54,201 bases of DNA from Spirochaetae bacterium HGW-Spirochaetae-4 (GTDB lineage Bacteria; Spirochaetota; Spirochaetia; Sphaerochaetales; Sphaerochaetaceae), in the NCBI GenBank assembly GCA_002839335.1, contig PGXU01000020.1, positions 1 through 54,201 of the forward strand, in the 5' to 3' direction. This document shows, piece after piece, positions 41,410-50,988 of the stretch. A model generated the notes under the pieces. It made no database searches, had not been told where the DNA came from, and saw only the letters and a program-made list of their open reading frames with translations. Both the position numbers and the translations under genes were made by a program. The stretch's first letter is position 1. Every line of letters begins with the position of its first letter.

Positions 41410-42495
41410 ATGATGAAACGTTTATTGGTAATCGTCATGTTCATCGCATGCGCCACGATGGTTTTTGCCGCAGGTGCACAGGAAAGTGCCGCTCCCGCAG
41501 CAGATGCCGGCCACGGTGAAACAGAGTTGGTCGTCTATAGTACGATTTTCGCAGAGTATGCGGAAGCAATGAAGGCAGGCTTCGAAGCCTTGCACCCGGG
41601 AGTCACCGTCAATGTGTTGAACCCAGGTGGAACAGAAGCCATGTTCAAGAAATTGGAATCAGAATCAGCCAATCCACAGGCAGACGTCGTGCACGCCGGT
41701 TCGATGATCAATTATCAACATGCGATTGAAATGGGTCTATTGGAGCCCTATGCTCCACAAGCACCTGGTTTCAAATCCTCCATTCCCGTAGGCGGTAGCA
41801 GACTTGAGCTGAGCCACCCGGAGAATTACTACCATGTCTGGTCGTTGATGTTTACTGGTGTCATGTACAACACACAAGTACTCGAGCGGTACAACCTGCC
41901 TATTCCCAGGACCTACACGGACCTGACCAATCCAGTCTACAAGGACCAGATTATCAGCGCAGACCCCTTGAAGTCCTCGACCGCAAGCTCGAACGTTGTC
42001 GCCATGTTGCAGATCTACGGAGATGAAGCTCCCAAGTTGTGGGAAGGCATCAACGCCAACCTGCCGTACTATTCCGGCTCAAGCTCCCGTATCTACACAT
42101 TGGTCAGCAAGGGTGAGTTCGCCATGGCCATTGGTCTCTCTCGTCCAGCCCTGGTTGCGATGCAAGAAGGCTATCCGGTCAATTTCCTGTTCCCCGAAGA
42201 CGGAAGCCAGGTCTATGACAACTCCATGGCTTTGGTCAAAGGTGCCAAGCACCCCAACCTGGCAAAAGAGTTCATCGACTACATCTTGAGTGATGAAATG
42301 CAGCTCAAGGGCGCCGAGTATCTCTATATCCCCGTGAAACAGGGCGTCATGGACCCCTCGTTGCCGGTTAGCCTTGAAAGCGTCACAAAGGATATGGGCA
42401 CTATCTACGCTCCGGATCCCGCGCTCGCAGAAGAGAATCGTGAACTGATCCAAAACACCTTCGGTGAATACATCAGAACCAAAGGCACGAAATAA
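41410..42495 (+). CDS. Extracellular solute-binding protein (FbpA/AfuA type)
   Basis: About 360 residues. The signal peptide ends VFAAGAQES without a lipobox cysteine. The mature part has the ferric-ion/organophosphate binding-protein fold: LVVYSTIFAEYAEAMKAGFE, MYNTQVLERYNLPIPRTYTDL and SKGEFAMAIGLSRPAL. Related proteins bind ferric iron, 2-aminoethylphosphonate, phosphoglycerate or hexose phosphate. AGGAGG lies four and seven bases before two adjacent ATGs. It opens the operon with two fused permeases, one ATPase and a two-component pair and would present the ligand to both transport and sensing. Confidence 0.9.
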   Translation: MMKRLLVIVMFIACATMVFAAGAQESAAPAADAGHGETELVVYSTIFAEYAEAMKAGFEALHPGVTVNVLNPGGTEAMFKKLESESANPQADVVHAGSMINYQHAIEMGLLEPYAPQAPGFKSSIPVGGSRLELSHPENYYHVWSLMFTGVMYNTQVLERYNLPIPRTYTDLTNPVYKDQIISADPLKSSTASSNVVAMLQIYGDEAPKLWEGINANLPYYSGSSSRIYTLVSKGEFAMAIGLSRPALVAMQEGYPVNFLFPEDGSQVYDNSMALVKGAKHPNLAKEFIDYILSDEMQLKGAEYLYIPVKQGVMDPSLPVSLESVTKDMGTIYAPDPALAEENRELIQNTFGEYIRTKGTK

Positions 42496-42507
42496 TACCA
42501 AAGCCCG

Positions 42508-42534
42508 GCCCACACCACCAATCGTGGTGTGGGC
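42508..42534 (+). terminator. Hairpin between binding-protein and permease genes
   Basis: GCCCACACCAC (42508-42518) pairs with GTGGTGTGGGC (42524-42534), followed by TTTCGATTTC. It probably reduces read-through to make binding protein in excess. Confidence 0.75.
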
Positions 42535-42554
42535 TTTCGATTTCACTGGAGCAC

Positions 42555-44183
42555 ATGATGAAGAAAACCTACGTATTTTCCTGGTTCCATATAGCCTATG
42601 CAGTAGCAACGCTTTTTCTATTCATGTTTCTATTGCTGCCGATCGTTAAACTATTCACAGGATCATTCAGCATGATCTTCGCAAGTGAGGATCCACTGCC
42701 AGCAGGATTCTTCACCTATCTTCTTCGTGTAACAGGCAACACATTGCGCATGGCATTCCTCACCACAGGATTTGCCGTACTTATCGCCGTCCCGTTGGGA
42801 TTCCTGATCGCCAAACTGCAGATTCCCGGTGCCTCCATTTTTCTGGGCGTCCTATCGATTCCCTTGATTACCCCGGCATTCATCTCCAGCTTCGCCACCA
42901 TCATCCTACTGGGCAATAGTGGTGTACTCACCATGTTCTTCGAGTTGTTGGGTATCGATCTTCCCTCCATCTATGGCCTTCGAGGTCTCGTGATCACTCA
43001 GGTGTTGCACGCGATGCCCTATGCATTGCTGTTGATCATTACCGGATTGAAGACTGTTCCCCGCCATCTTGAAGAGGCTTCCATGTCCTTGGGAAACAGT
43101 GCGCTGAAAACCCAGTTCTCGATCGTACTTCCCTACATTTCTCCCCATATCCTCATGGCGGCCCTCATGGTTTTCCTCACATCCATGGGCGATGTCGGTG
43201 GTCCGTTGATCATCGGTGGCAGCTACCAGGTTATTTCCACCGGAATATACAACAACTTCATCACCTACATGGGTGACGAGCGCATTCCGATTATCTTCGG
43301 GGCATGGACCTTGGTCTTGTCGTTCATCATGCTGTTCATCGTAAGCCGCCTGATGAAGTTGACCGAAATAAAGCACAGGTTCAGGATCGGGCAGATGACC
43401 TATGATCGTCCGAAGGCCCGCAAGGCTGGATTGGTTCTGCTTGTATTCGTTTCCCTGATATTCATGGCACCCTATATCGCCATTGTCATCCAATCGTTCG
43501 GAACCATCTGGGCCTACGATTGGTTGCCCCGTGAATTCACCACCAACAACTATGTGAAGGCCCTGAGTGACATCTTGCCGATCAGGAACACCATCATCCT
43601 CCTTCTGACAGTCACCCCGATCCTGGTGGTTCTCAGTGTGATCTTCGCCCATATGTTCAAGAACCGGAAGATGCTGCGCTGGATCAACTATTTCACGTTG
43701 TTGCCATTCACCATACCGGGAGTTATCATCGCGGTGAGCCTTTTGCAGACCTATTCGGGGGTTTCCTTGGGTCGCAGGGACCTGATCGCCTCGGTGTACA
43801 TACTGATCATAGCGATCAGCATCCGGCGGCTTCCATTCGTCCTGAAGATCATCGAGGCCGGTTTTTCCAAGATCGACGATTCCCAGCAGGAGGCTGCCTT
43901 CAGCTTGGGGGCATCCGACGTCAAAGCCTTCTTCTCAGTTCTGCTCCCACAGTTGAAGCCCGCCATATCCATGGCTATAGTCATCGGTATGATCAAGGTT
44001 GTCACGGAACTCTCGTCCAGTTTGATGTTGAATCCACCCGGATGGAGAACCATGTCGCTGTATATCGCCTATTTTGTCGAAGAAGGGTTCCTCTCACGAG
44101 CGGCTGCCATGGGTGTTGTGCTCATAGCGATTGTCGGAATCGGAACAGCCATATCCAACAGTATGAAGAAAAAGGTAAGGTAA
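42555..44183 (+). CDS. Fused two-domain ABC permease (FbpB type)
   Basis: A 542-residue permease with two tandem six-helix halves, as in FbpB/AfuB. The first EAA loop is PRHLEEASMSLGNSALKTQF and the second DSQQEAAFSLGASDVKAFF, both intact for docking the ATPase. The start is one of two adjacent ATGs (42555 or 42558) after GGAG. A second permease of the same architecture lies downstream, fused to a histidine kinase. This one is presumably the transporting partner of the shared ATPase. Confidence 0.93.
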   Translation: MMKKTYVFSWFHIAYAVATLFLFMFLLLPIVKLFTGSFSMIFASEDPLPAGFFTYLLRVTGNTLRMAFLTTGFAVLIAVPLGFLIAKLQIPGASIFLGVLSIPLITPAFISSFATIILLGNSGVLTMFFELLGIDLPSIYGLRGLVITQVLHAMPYALLLIITGLKTVPRHLEEASMSLGNSALKTQFSIVLPYISPHILMAALMVFLTSMGDVGGPLIIGGSYQVISTGIYNNFITYMGDERIPIIFGAWTLVLSFIMLFIVSRLMKLTEIKHRFRIGQMTYDRPKARKAGLVLLVFVSLIFMAPYIAIVIQSFGTIWAYDWLPREFTTNNYVKALSDILPIRNTIILLLTVTPILVVLSVIFAHMFKNRKMLRWINYFTLLPFTIPGVIIAVSLLQTYSGVSLGRRDLIASVYILIIAISIRRLPFVLKIIEAGFSKIDDSQQEAAFSLGASDVKAFFSVLLPQLKPAISMAIVIGMIKVVTELSSSLMLNPPGWRTMSLYIAYFVEEGFLSRAAAMGVVLIAIVGIGTAISNSMKKKVR

Positions 44184-44189
44184 CGTACT

Positions 44190-45281
44190 ATGTCTGAAAT
44201 AATCATCGAGCGTCTGCAGAAGAATTTTGGAAATACCGAGGCAGTCAGGGATTTGTCGATTTCGATCGAGAAGGGTGAACTGGTCTCCCTGCTCGGACCT
44301 TCGGGTTGTGGCAAGACGACATTGCTGCGCATGGTGGCTGGTTTCGAGAGTCCTACGAGCGGAAAGATATTTCTCCGGGAGCGTAACCTCGTCGAAGTTC
44401 CCCCACAAAAACGGAACATCGGGATCGTATTCCAGGATTATGCGATTTTCCCGACCATGAACGTGTTCAACAATGTCGCCTACGGACTGAAGATCAAGAA
44501 ATTCGACAAACAGCAGATTGCTTCTCTAGTGGCCGAATATTTGGAATTGGTGGGGCTGACCGGCTATGAGAAGCGGATGCCGGCGCAGTTGTCGGGTGGG
44601 CAGCAGCAACGTGTTGCACTGGCAAGAGCGTTGGTGATCAAACCCGATGTGCTGTTGCTCGACGAACCGTTGTCGAATTTGGACGCTGCCTTGCGGCTCA
44701 ATATCCGCAAGGAAATCCGGAAGATCCAACAGGCTTTGGGAATCACCACGATCTTCGTCACGCATGACCAGGAGGAGGCCCTCTCGATCTCAGACAAGGT
44801 GTTTGTCATGCGACAAGGCGAGTTGATGCAGGGAGGTGCCCCTGAAGTGATTTATCGTCGACCGAACAACGACTTTGTGGCCGGTTTCATTGGGAAATCC
44901 AATATCATGTACGGTAAGGTTCTGGATTACACCGACGGCGTGACCAGTGTCGAGGTCAACGACAAGACCTTCCATGTGAAGACCGACGAGGTTATCGCGA
45001 AGGGCACCGAAGTCTGGGTTTCTTTGAGACCACAATATATTCGCCTCAACGAGCAGTCGACCGACACCTATGACAATACCTTCCACGGAACGATTAACTA
45101 TATCGAATATCTTGGAGGTCTTGTAAAAGGCGAAATCCTGATGTCTAATGGACTGACGTTGGAATTCGAACAACCGATCAGGGGCAATTCAGCTCCCGAT
45201 CTACAGAAATCCCAGGAAGTATCGGGGATATTCTCTTCCGATGATCTGGTGGTGGGGAGAAATATCCGCCGGATGGACTGA
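44190..45281 (+). CDS. ABC transporter ATP-binding protein (FbpC/PotA type)
   Basis: A 363-residue ATPase with Walker A GPSGCGKTT (36-44), Q-loop VFQDYAIFP, signature LSGGQQQR, Walker B LLLDEPLSNLD and switch-region FVTHDQEEAL. A C-terminal TOBE-like regulatory extension follows (about 240-360). It is the only ATPase in the operon, so it would serve the upstream permease and could also bind the kinase-fused permease downstream, which keeps EAA-like loops. The start lies 6 bp after the permease stop. Confidence 0.95.
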   Translation: MSEIIIERLQKNFGNTEAVRDLSISIEKGELVSLLGPSGCGKTTLLRMVAGFESPTSGKIFLRERNLVEVPPQKRNIGIVFQDYAIFPTMNVFNNVAYGLKIKKFDKQQIASLVAEYLELVGLTGYEKRMPAQLSGGQQQRVALARALVIKPDVLLLDEPLSNLDAALRLNIRKEIRKIQQALGITTIFVTHDQEEALSISDKVFVMRQGELMQGGAPEVIYRRPNNDFVAGFIGKSNIMYGKVLDYTDGVTSVEVNDKTFHVKTDEVIAKGTEVWVSLRPQYIRLNEQSTDTYDNTFHGTINYIEYLGGLVKGEILMSNGLTLEFEQPIRGNSAPDLQKSQEVSGIFSSDDLVVGRNIRRMD

Positions 45282-45319
45282 GGTCCACAATACCGCCCGA
45301 TAGAGAGGTCCAGGATCAG

Positions 45320-47998
45320 GTGAATAGAGTAGTGGCACGAATTCCCAGGATTCTACTCCTGCTTCCACCGATCCTATTGGTGATCGGCTTCCTATTGGTG
45401 CCTATCGTACATCTTTTGACCAAAGGGTTGGGTTCGGCTTTGACAGCAGCCGAACCCTTGCCCGCATATCTGTGGCCCCATTTGCTCAATGTGACGAAAA
45501 ACACCTTTATCCTCGGTTCCCTCGCGACCTCGATTTCCCTGCTGGTCGCCTTGCCGCTTGCTTTCCTGCTGGTGCGGACCAATGTATTCGCTTCCCGCTT
45601 CTGGCTATCGCTGTTGACCATCCCCATGATCACTCCACCGTTCATCATGGCATTCGCTGTGCTTTCGTTGTATGGCCGAAGCGGCATCGTATCGCTGTTG
45701 TTCCAGCGCATCGGTGTATTCTTTCCCCATATTTTCGGACTCCCCGGACTCCTGATCAACCAATTGATCGTCTCGATACCGTATGCGACCTTCATTATCG
45801 CCGCCGGATTGCAGGGAGTGCCAAGGCATATCGATGAGACGGCGGCTTCCTTGGGGACTTCGAATATGCGTGTCCTGTTCGACCTCACCATCCCGTGCAT
45901 CTCTCCGCATATCATCATCTCCGGACTCATGATTTTCCTCATGGCTATCGGAGATATCGGTGGTCCGTTGGTGATTGGAGGCGGTTATGCGGTACTTTCA
46001 TCGGAAATCTATACGAATTTCCTCTCACTGTTGAACGATGAACGCGTCGCCTTGATATTCAGCCTATGGATCATATTGCTGTCGTTTCTGCTATTGGCAG
46101 TCGTCAATCGTCTGATCAGGTCCACAACCCGTGAATACCGCAGGGGGCTTTTTCCCGTGGTGTATCGGTTGGGAACCTTCCGGGTACCCGCGACCATGTT
46201 TGTTGTGATTGTCTTCGTGCTGTTGCTGGCACCATTTCTCATGACATTGGTGCAATCGTTCATCACAATCTGGAGTTACGACCTGTTGCCCCAGGGCTGG
46301 ACCCTGTTGAATTACAAGAGGGTGTTCAAGACACCCGGAATGCTGCTCGACACCTTGCGCATGTCGGTGTTGGCAACCTCTGTGATTGTGTTTTTCGGGC
46401 TCGTCCTGGGACACACCATGTACTTCAAGCGGGCCTGGCGGTTCATCGACTATATTCTGGTGATTCCGTTCGTCCTTCCCGGTATCGTGTTGGCGGTCGG
46501 GGTCTTGGGTGCCTATGCGGGATTCTTTCCCCAAAACCATCCCATTCCATTCTATACCCTGTTGTTGTTTACCATAATCGCCCGCCGGTTGCCTTTCAGC
46601 CTGAAGACCCTCGAAGCGGGATTCCTTGTTGCCGATTCCCGGAGGGAGGAGGTCGCAAGAAGCCTGGGGAGCAACCAATTGACATCATTTCTCCACATCA
46701 CGCTGCCCCAAATGAAATCATTCATCTTTGCCGCATTCATAATCGGTTTGGTGAAGACTTCCACCGAATTGTCTGCATCACTCATATTGGCTCCACCCAA
46801 CTGGAAGAGCCTGTCGCTGGGAATCATGCATTTCATCGACCAGGGCCAACTCTCGATGGCCGCCGCCCTCAGCATCATGTTGGTTGCGGTGGTAGGGTTG
46901 GGGACCGCACTGGTCGCCTTCTGGTCGCAGAAACCGGTGGGGGTGGAGCAGAAGCAATCGCACGATGCCCTTGAACGGTTGATTCTCGGCAGGACTCCCA
47001 TGGCGCTCTATGAGGGTTCCGCGAAGCGGAGGAAACAGAAACAAGGGCTAGGCTTGTATCGTCGTTCACGGGAACCGTTTCTGGTCATAGTGGACCGTAA
47101 GGGTATTGTCGAGGCCAACCACTCGTTTTTGAGACTTGTCGGAGCCGATTCCTTGGCTCAAGTGCAAGCGGAAAGTAGCTTCTCGACACTATTCTTCGGA
47201 GACCGCGAGGTGTTGGAGTTGTTCACTTCCATGGAATCGATCGAGAATAGGGCCACCTCCATGTTGGTTCTCGATGGGAGCCGTATTCCCATTATCCTGA
47301 ATGCCTACGTCATGTTGACCACCGATGGGTTCAAGCGGGTTGTCTTCTACTGCCGCAAGGTAACGGGACGTTCAAGGCGGGTCAAGGAATACACCCGGTT
47401 GCGAGAACGGATGATGCTTGCCCAACAGATGGCACTGAAGGCCCAGATCACCCCCCACTTCCTGTTCAACTCGCTCAACAGTGTCATGCAACTGGTGGAC
47501 AGCAATCCCAAGGAAGCGAATGAGACATTGCAGAATCTGGCTGACCTCTACCGGTACATCCTCTCTTCCACCAAACTCGATTTGGTTCCTGTTTCCGACG
47601 AGATCGCGTCCATGCACCATTACCTTGGGGTCGAGAAGGCCAGGTTTGGCAAGAAGCTTACCTACAAGGTCGAGATGGACCCGCTGGTCGCAAACTTCCA
47701 GATTCCGCCCATGTTGATCCAACCGATCGTGGAGAATGCTGTCAACCATGGGGCGAAGGCGACCGGTGAGATAGATATCACCGTTTCGGTGTATCCGAGT
47801 AGGGACGGTGTGAAAATATGTGTGGAGGATCGTGGAGACAGCGTGTTCGATCCCTTGGAAGTCGCCACCGGGACCGGAACGGGGCTGAAGAATGTTGAAG
47901 GAAGATTGTTCGCATTGTATCATAGGAAAATCGCGTACGAGCGAAAGAGTGGTGGTGGTCTCATGGTTACCATGACGATTCCAAGGAATTTGCCATGA
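45320..47998 (+). CDS. ABC permease fused to a LytS/YehU-type histidine kinase
   Basis: An unbroken 892-residue frame. Residues about 1-545 are a two-half FbpB-type permease with EAA-like loops IDETAASLGTSNMRVLF and SRREEVARSLGSNQLTSFL. Residues about 575-690 are PAS-like. Residues about 695-892 are a complete kinase: acceptor His713 in QITPHFLFNSLN, N-box LIQPIVENAVNHG and G-box TGTGLKNVEGR. The GTG start follows AGGA. It overlaps its LytTR regulator by 4 bp. A likely transporter-derived sensor; whether it also transports is unknown. Confidence 0.92.
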   Translation: MNRVVARIPRILLLLPPILLVIGFLLVPIVHLLTKGLGSALTAAEPLPAYLWPHLLNVTKNTFILGSLATSISLLVALPLAFLLVRTNVFASRFWLSLLTIPMITPPFIMAFAVLSLYGRSGIVSLLFQRIGVFFPHIFGLPGLLINQLIVSIPYATFIIAAGLQGVPRHIDETAASLGTSNMRVLFDLTIPCISPHIIISGLMIFLMAIGDIGGPLVIGGGYAVLSSEIYTNFLSLLNDERVALIFSLWIILLSFLLLAVVNRLIRSTTREYRRGLFPVVYRLGTFRVPATMFVVIVFVLLLAPFLMTLVQSFITIWSYDLLPQGWTLLNYKRVFKTPGMLLDTLRMSVLATSVIVFFGLVLGHTMYFKRAWRFIDYILVIPFVLPGIVLAVGVLGAYAGFFPQNHPIPFYTLLLFTIIARRLPFSLKTLEAGFLVADSRREEVARSLGSNQLTSFLHITLPQMKSFIFAAFIIGLVKTSTELSASLILAPPNWKSLSLGIMHFIDQGQLSMAAALSIMLVAVVGLGTALVAFWSQKPVGVEQKQSHDALERLILGRTPMALYEGSAKRRKQKQGLGLYRRSREPFLVIVDRKGIVEANHSFLRLVGADSLAQVQAESSFSTLFFGDREVLELFTSMESIENRATSMLVLDGSRIPIILNAYVMLTTDGFKRVVFYCRKVTGRSRRVKEYTRLRERMMLAQQMALKAQITPHFLFNSLNSVMQLVDSNPKEANETLQNLADLYRYILSSTKLDLVPVSDEIASMHHYLGVEKARFGKKLTYKVEMDPLVANFQIPPMLIQPIVENAVNHGAKATGEIDITVSVYPSRDGVKICVEDRGDSVFDPLEVATGTGTGLKNVEGRLFALYHRKIAYERKSGGGLMVTMTIPRNLP

Positions 47999-48747
47999 AG
48001 AAGAGTGTATGTATCATAGATGACGAGTTTCGTTCCCGTGAACGTATTCGGGATATCTTGGCCGATAGCGAGGAATATACCATTGTCGGCGAGGCCGACA
48101 ACGGCAGGGCGGCGGTGGAGCTCATCGACCGGGCCTTGCCCGATATTGTCCTTCTTGATATCAAGATGCCAGGTCTTTCGGGCTTCCAGATATTGCAGGA
48201 GGCAACCCACAAGCCTTCGGTGATCTTCATAACCGCGTATAATGAACACGCGGTGAGGGCGTTCGAGGTCCATGCAGTGGACTATGTGCTCAAGCCGTTC
48301 CAGGACAAGCGGTTGTTCGATGCACTCGCACGGGTACCGAATACCACGGTCCCTGGCGATACGATACTCCAGCAGTTGGGAACTATGGTGGAAGGAACGG
48401 TCCAACCAAAACACTATCTCAAGCGCTTCACGGTCAAGGACCGGTTCGAGTTCAAGGTTATCGATGTCCAGGACATCGATTACTTCTCCACCGAGGACAG
48501 CTTTGTTTTCCTGCATACCGACGGAGTCCGGTATGTTGTGGAGAAGAGTTTGGCCCAAATCGAGGAGAGTGTCAGTCCGGAACTGTTTTTCCGGGTACAC
48601 AGGAAGTCGTTGGTAAACCTCAACAGGGTGGAGCGGATCCTACCGTGGGGGCGCGGACGGTATGTCCTCAAGTTCTCCAACGAGGAACGGGTCCATGTGA
48701 GCAAAGAGAAGACCCGCGAGCTGAAGGCCCTCATGGGGTTGTTGTGA
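47995..48747 (+). CDS. LytTR-family response regulator
   Basis: A 250-residue regulator. The receiver domain (1-120) has acidic Asp9/Asp10, acceptor Asp55 in LLDIKMP and the conserved lysine in YVLKPF. The C-terminal LytTR DNA-binding domain (about 145-250) has VKDRFEFKVIDVQDIDYF and FFRVHRKSLVNLNRVERI, the usual landmarks. The ATG overlaps the kinase stop by 4 bp. The 21-bp-period repeats upstream of the operon are its probable target, giving a feedback loop. Confidence 0.95.
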   Translation: MKKSVCIIDDEFRSRERIRDILADSEEYTIVGEADNGRAAVELIDRALPDIVLLDIKMPGLSGFQILQEATHKPSVIFITAYNEHAVRAFEVHAVDYVLKPFQDKRLFDALARVPNTTVPGDTILQQLGTMVEGTVQPKHYLKRFTVKDRFEFKVIDVQDIDYFSTEDSFVFLHTDGVRYVVEKSLAQIEESVSPELFFRVHRKSLVNLNRVERILPWGRGRYVLKFSNEERVHVSKEKTRELKALMGLL

Positions 48748-48791
48748 ATTCGAGTCGCCGGTGCTATTGACCATTAAAAATTACCAAGATA

Positions 48792-48820
48792 TTGCACACC
48801 TCACGTGTGAGTGATACACT
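48792..48820 (+). promoter_or_regulatory. Predicted promoter of ktrB, nearly leaderless
   Basis: TTGCAC (48792-48797), 17 bp and TACACT (48815-48820), ten bases before ATG 48831. CTCAC-GT-GTGAG lies within the spacer and could be an operator. No Shine-Dalgarno sequence is present. Confidence 0.5.
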
Positions 48821-48830
48821 ACCGCCCATC

Positions 48831-50132
48831 ATGAGAACTCCGATGCGGAAGACGCTTCCGCCAAGTCAGTATCTGATTTCCGGGTTTTTTGCAATCATAC
48901 TCGTGGGATCAGCATTGCTTTCGCTTCCCTTTGCCCACCGTGAGGGCATCCAACTTGCATATATAGACGCACTGTTCACATCATTCAGCGCCGTTTGTGT
49001 GACCGGGCTGGTTACCGTGGATGTGGCAGCAACGTTCACCCTATTCGGTAGGGCTATAATTGCCGTATTGATACTGTTGGGTGGCATGGGCTTTGCCGCG
49101 GTCATCATGTCCATCGTGTTGATGCTGGGGTGGGACGTCGGTATCTCGCAACGTACCCTGCTCAGCGAAGCCTACAACCTAGGCACGCTCAGAGGTACAT
49201 TGGTAATCGTAAAGACAGTCGTATTCGCCTCGGTGATGTTCCAAATTGTGGGAACCGTGCTGGGGTACTTTGTGTTTCGTCTGGACTATTCTCCGCTCGA
49301 TGCGTTGGGACATGGCCTGTTCCATGCAATTTCAGCTTTCAACAATGCCGGATTCGATCTCATGGGGAATTTCGACAGCATGATGAATTATCGGCACAAT
49401 GTCTTGCTCAATCTGCTTACCATGTTCCTGATCGTTTCGGGTGGATTGGGCTTTTTCGTGCTCAGCGATGTCTTCCGCAAACGGTGGAATTTTCGGAAGT
49501 TCACCATGCATACCAAGATTGTATTGAGCGTGACCGCATTTCTCATTGTCTTTGGGACGGTGGTCATTTCCCTGGTCGAGCGAATGGATATCCTTTCGGC
49601 GCTTTTCCAGAGTGTCACGGCCCGTACCGCGGGATTCAATACCATCGATACCGGCTCCCTTTCAACGTTCAGCCTATTCTTTGTGGTGCTGCTCATGTTC
49701 GTGGGAGCCTCGCCCGGTTCCACCGGTGGTGGTATCAAGACGACCACGACCTTTGCGATCTGGTTGAGTCTCATGAGCCTTGCTTTCGGAAAACAACCTG
49801 CTGCCTTCAAACGTCGTATTCCCGAAGACAGTCTGCTCAAGGCATTCCAGGTCCTCATGTTGGCTTTGTTGACTGTTACATTCGGTTCCTTGGCATTGGC
49901 CCTGTTCGAAGGACAACACTTTTCCTTCATGCAGCTGATGTTCGAAGGTGTTTCGGCCTTCGCGACGGTCGGATTATCGACCGGAATCACAACCGAAATA
50001 GGCTCCGGGGCGAAAATAGTACTTATGGTGATGATGTTTGTGGGTAGACTTGGACCGATTACGGTCGCGACAAGTCTCAAGACCCGGGAAGCGCGCCTCA
50101 AGCATGTTGAGGAACGCATATTCATTGGTTGA
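48831..50132 (+). CDS. ktrB: Potassium-uptake channel subunit KtrB/TrkH
   Basis: About 433 residues with the four membrane-pore-membrane repeats of TrkH/KtrB. The filter loops are AVCVTGLVTVD, AFNNAGFDL, ARTAGFNTID and FATVGLSTGI, each with the conserved glycine that lines the potassium path. Length favours the shorter KtrB type over TrkH. The gate subunit KtrA is encoded 20 bp downstream. ATG 48831 is chosen; ATG 48843 is possible. Transcription should begin close to the start codon. Confidence 0.93.
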   Translation: MRTPMRKTLPPSQYLISGFFAIILVGSALLSLPFAHREGIQLAYIDALFTSFSAVCVTGLVTVDVAATFTLFGRAIIAVLILLGGMGFAAVIMSIVLMLGWDVGISQRTLLSEAYNLGTLRGTLVIVKTVVFASVMFQIVGTVLGYFVFRLDYSPLDALGHGLFHAISAFNNAGFDLMGNFDSMMNYRHNVLLNLLTMFLIVSGGLGFFVLSDVFRKRWNFRKFTMHTKIVLSVTAFLIVFGTVVISLVERMDILSALFQSVTARTAGFNTIDTGSLSTFSLFFVVLLMFVGASPGSTGGGIKTTTTFAIWLSLMSLAFGKQPAAFKRRIPEDSLLKAFQVLMLALLTVTFGSLALALFEGQHFSFMQLMFEGVSAFATVGLSTGITTEIGSGAKIVLMVMMFVGRLGPITVATSLKTREARLKHVEERIFIG

Positions 50133-50152
50133 AAAATTCTAGAGGTGAAACG

Positions 50153-50830
50153 ATGAAACATTCAGGACATGACGTGAATTCTTTCGGTATTATCGGGCTG
50201 GGCCGTTTCGGGACAGCCTTGGCCTTGGAGCTTGTGAAGGCAGGCAAGGATGTGGTCGTGCTCGAAATCGACGAATCCAAACTCAACGCGGTCAAGGATA
50301 TCATCGAACATATCTATCCTGTCGATGAAATTACGCAGGATATCCTGATAGACTCCGGTATTTCCCATTGTGGAACCGTAATCGTATGTATTGGAAAAGA
50401 TATCGAGAGCAACATCCTCGTCACATTGAATGTATTGGAACTTGGTGTCCCGCGTGTAATCGCGAAGGCGAACAGCGACGATCATGGACGTGTCCTGAAG
50501 AAGATCGGTGCCGAGGTGATCTATCCCGAAGTGGAGATGGGTACTCGCTTGGCCAAGTCCCTGGTCACCCTGAGAACCTTGGATTTCCTTGAATTGGATG
50601 AGGATATATCGATATCCGAGATACTGCTTTCCAAGCATTTCGATAACAAGACCGTGGACCAGCTCAATTTCAGGAAGCGCTTCAAACTCAATATCATCGC
50701 GATAACTCACAATGATAAGACCGAGGTCGATATCGCACCCGATACGCTGCTGTATACAAATGACGAGATTGTGGTTATCGGACGCAACGAGGATCTCCAG
50801 CAGTTCCAGAATTACAACTCGCGTCCTTAG
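50153..50830 (+). CDS. ktrA: Potassium-channel regulatory subunit KtrA
   Basis: A 225-residue protein with an N-terminal RCK/TrkA-N Rossmann domain (GLGRFGTALALELVKAGKDVVVLE near 12-35, with GxGxxG) and a TrkA-C domain (about 140-225). It forms a cytoplasmic ring that gates KtrB on binding ATP/ADP or NAD(H). ATG 50153 follows AGAGGTGAAA. It lies 20 bp after ktrB and is cotranscribed. Confidence 0.94.
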   Translation: MKHSGHDVNSFGIIGLGRFGTALALELVKAGKDVVVLEIDESKLNAVKDIIEHIYPVDEITQDILIDSGISHCGTVIVCIGKDIESNILVTLNVLELGVPRVIAKANSDDHGRVLKKIGAEVIYPEVEMGTRLAKSLVTLRTLDFLELDEDISISEILLSKHFDNKTVDQLNFRKRFKLNIIAITHNDKTEVDIAPDTLLYTNDEIVVIGRNEDLQQFQNYNSRP

Positions 50831-50959
50831 ACCTACGCGGTCCTGTAGTGACCATGCCCTGTTACATACACAATACCTCTGTATTGGCCTAGGAATCTTT
50901 CCTGGGCAATCTTTCGTACAAGAGCCAATCGATATCGATAAATCTGGTTAAGAAAAAGG

Positions 50960-50988
50960 TTGACAGATGTAATTTATCATTTTAACAT
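50960..50988 (+). promoter_or_regulatory. Predicted promoter of the mrp operon
   Basis: TTGACA (50960-50965), 17 bp and TAACAT (50983-50988). The -10 element lies inside a long palindrome. Confidence 0.65.

Noticed and set aside
45281-45312. Direct repeat AGGTCCA before the kinase-fusion gene as a second LytTR site
   Set aside because: The two copies are 25 bp apart and lack the GTT core, so they do not match the 21-bp phased boxes at the operon promoter.
46900-47100. Possibility that the permease-kinase fusion is two separate genes
   Set aside because: There is no stop codon in this frame between the permease and kinase parts and no convincing ribosome site plus start in the junction. One protein is the simplest reading, though resequencing would settle it.
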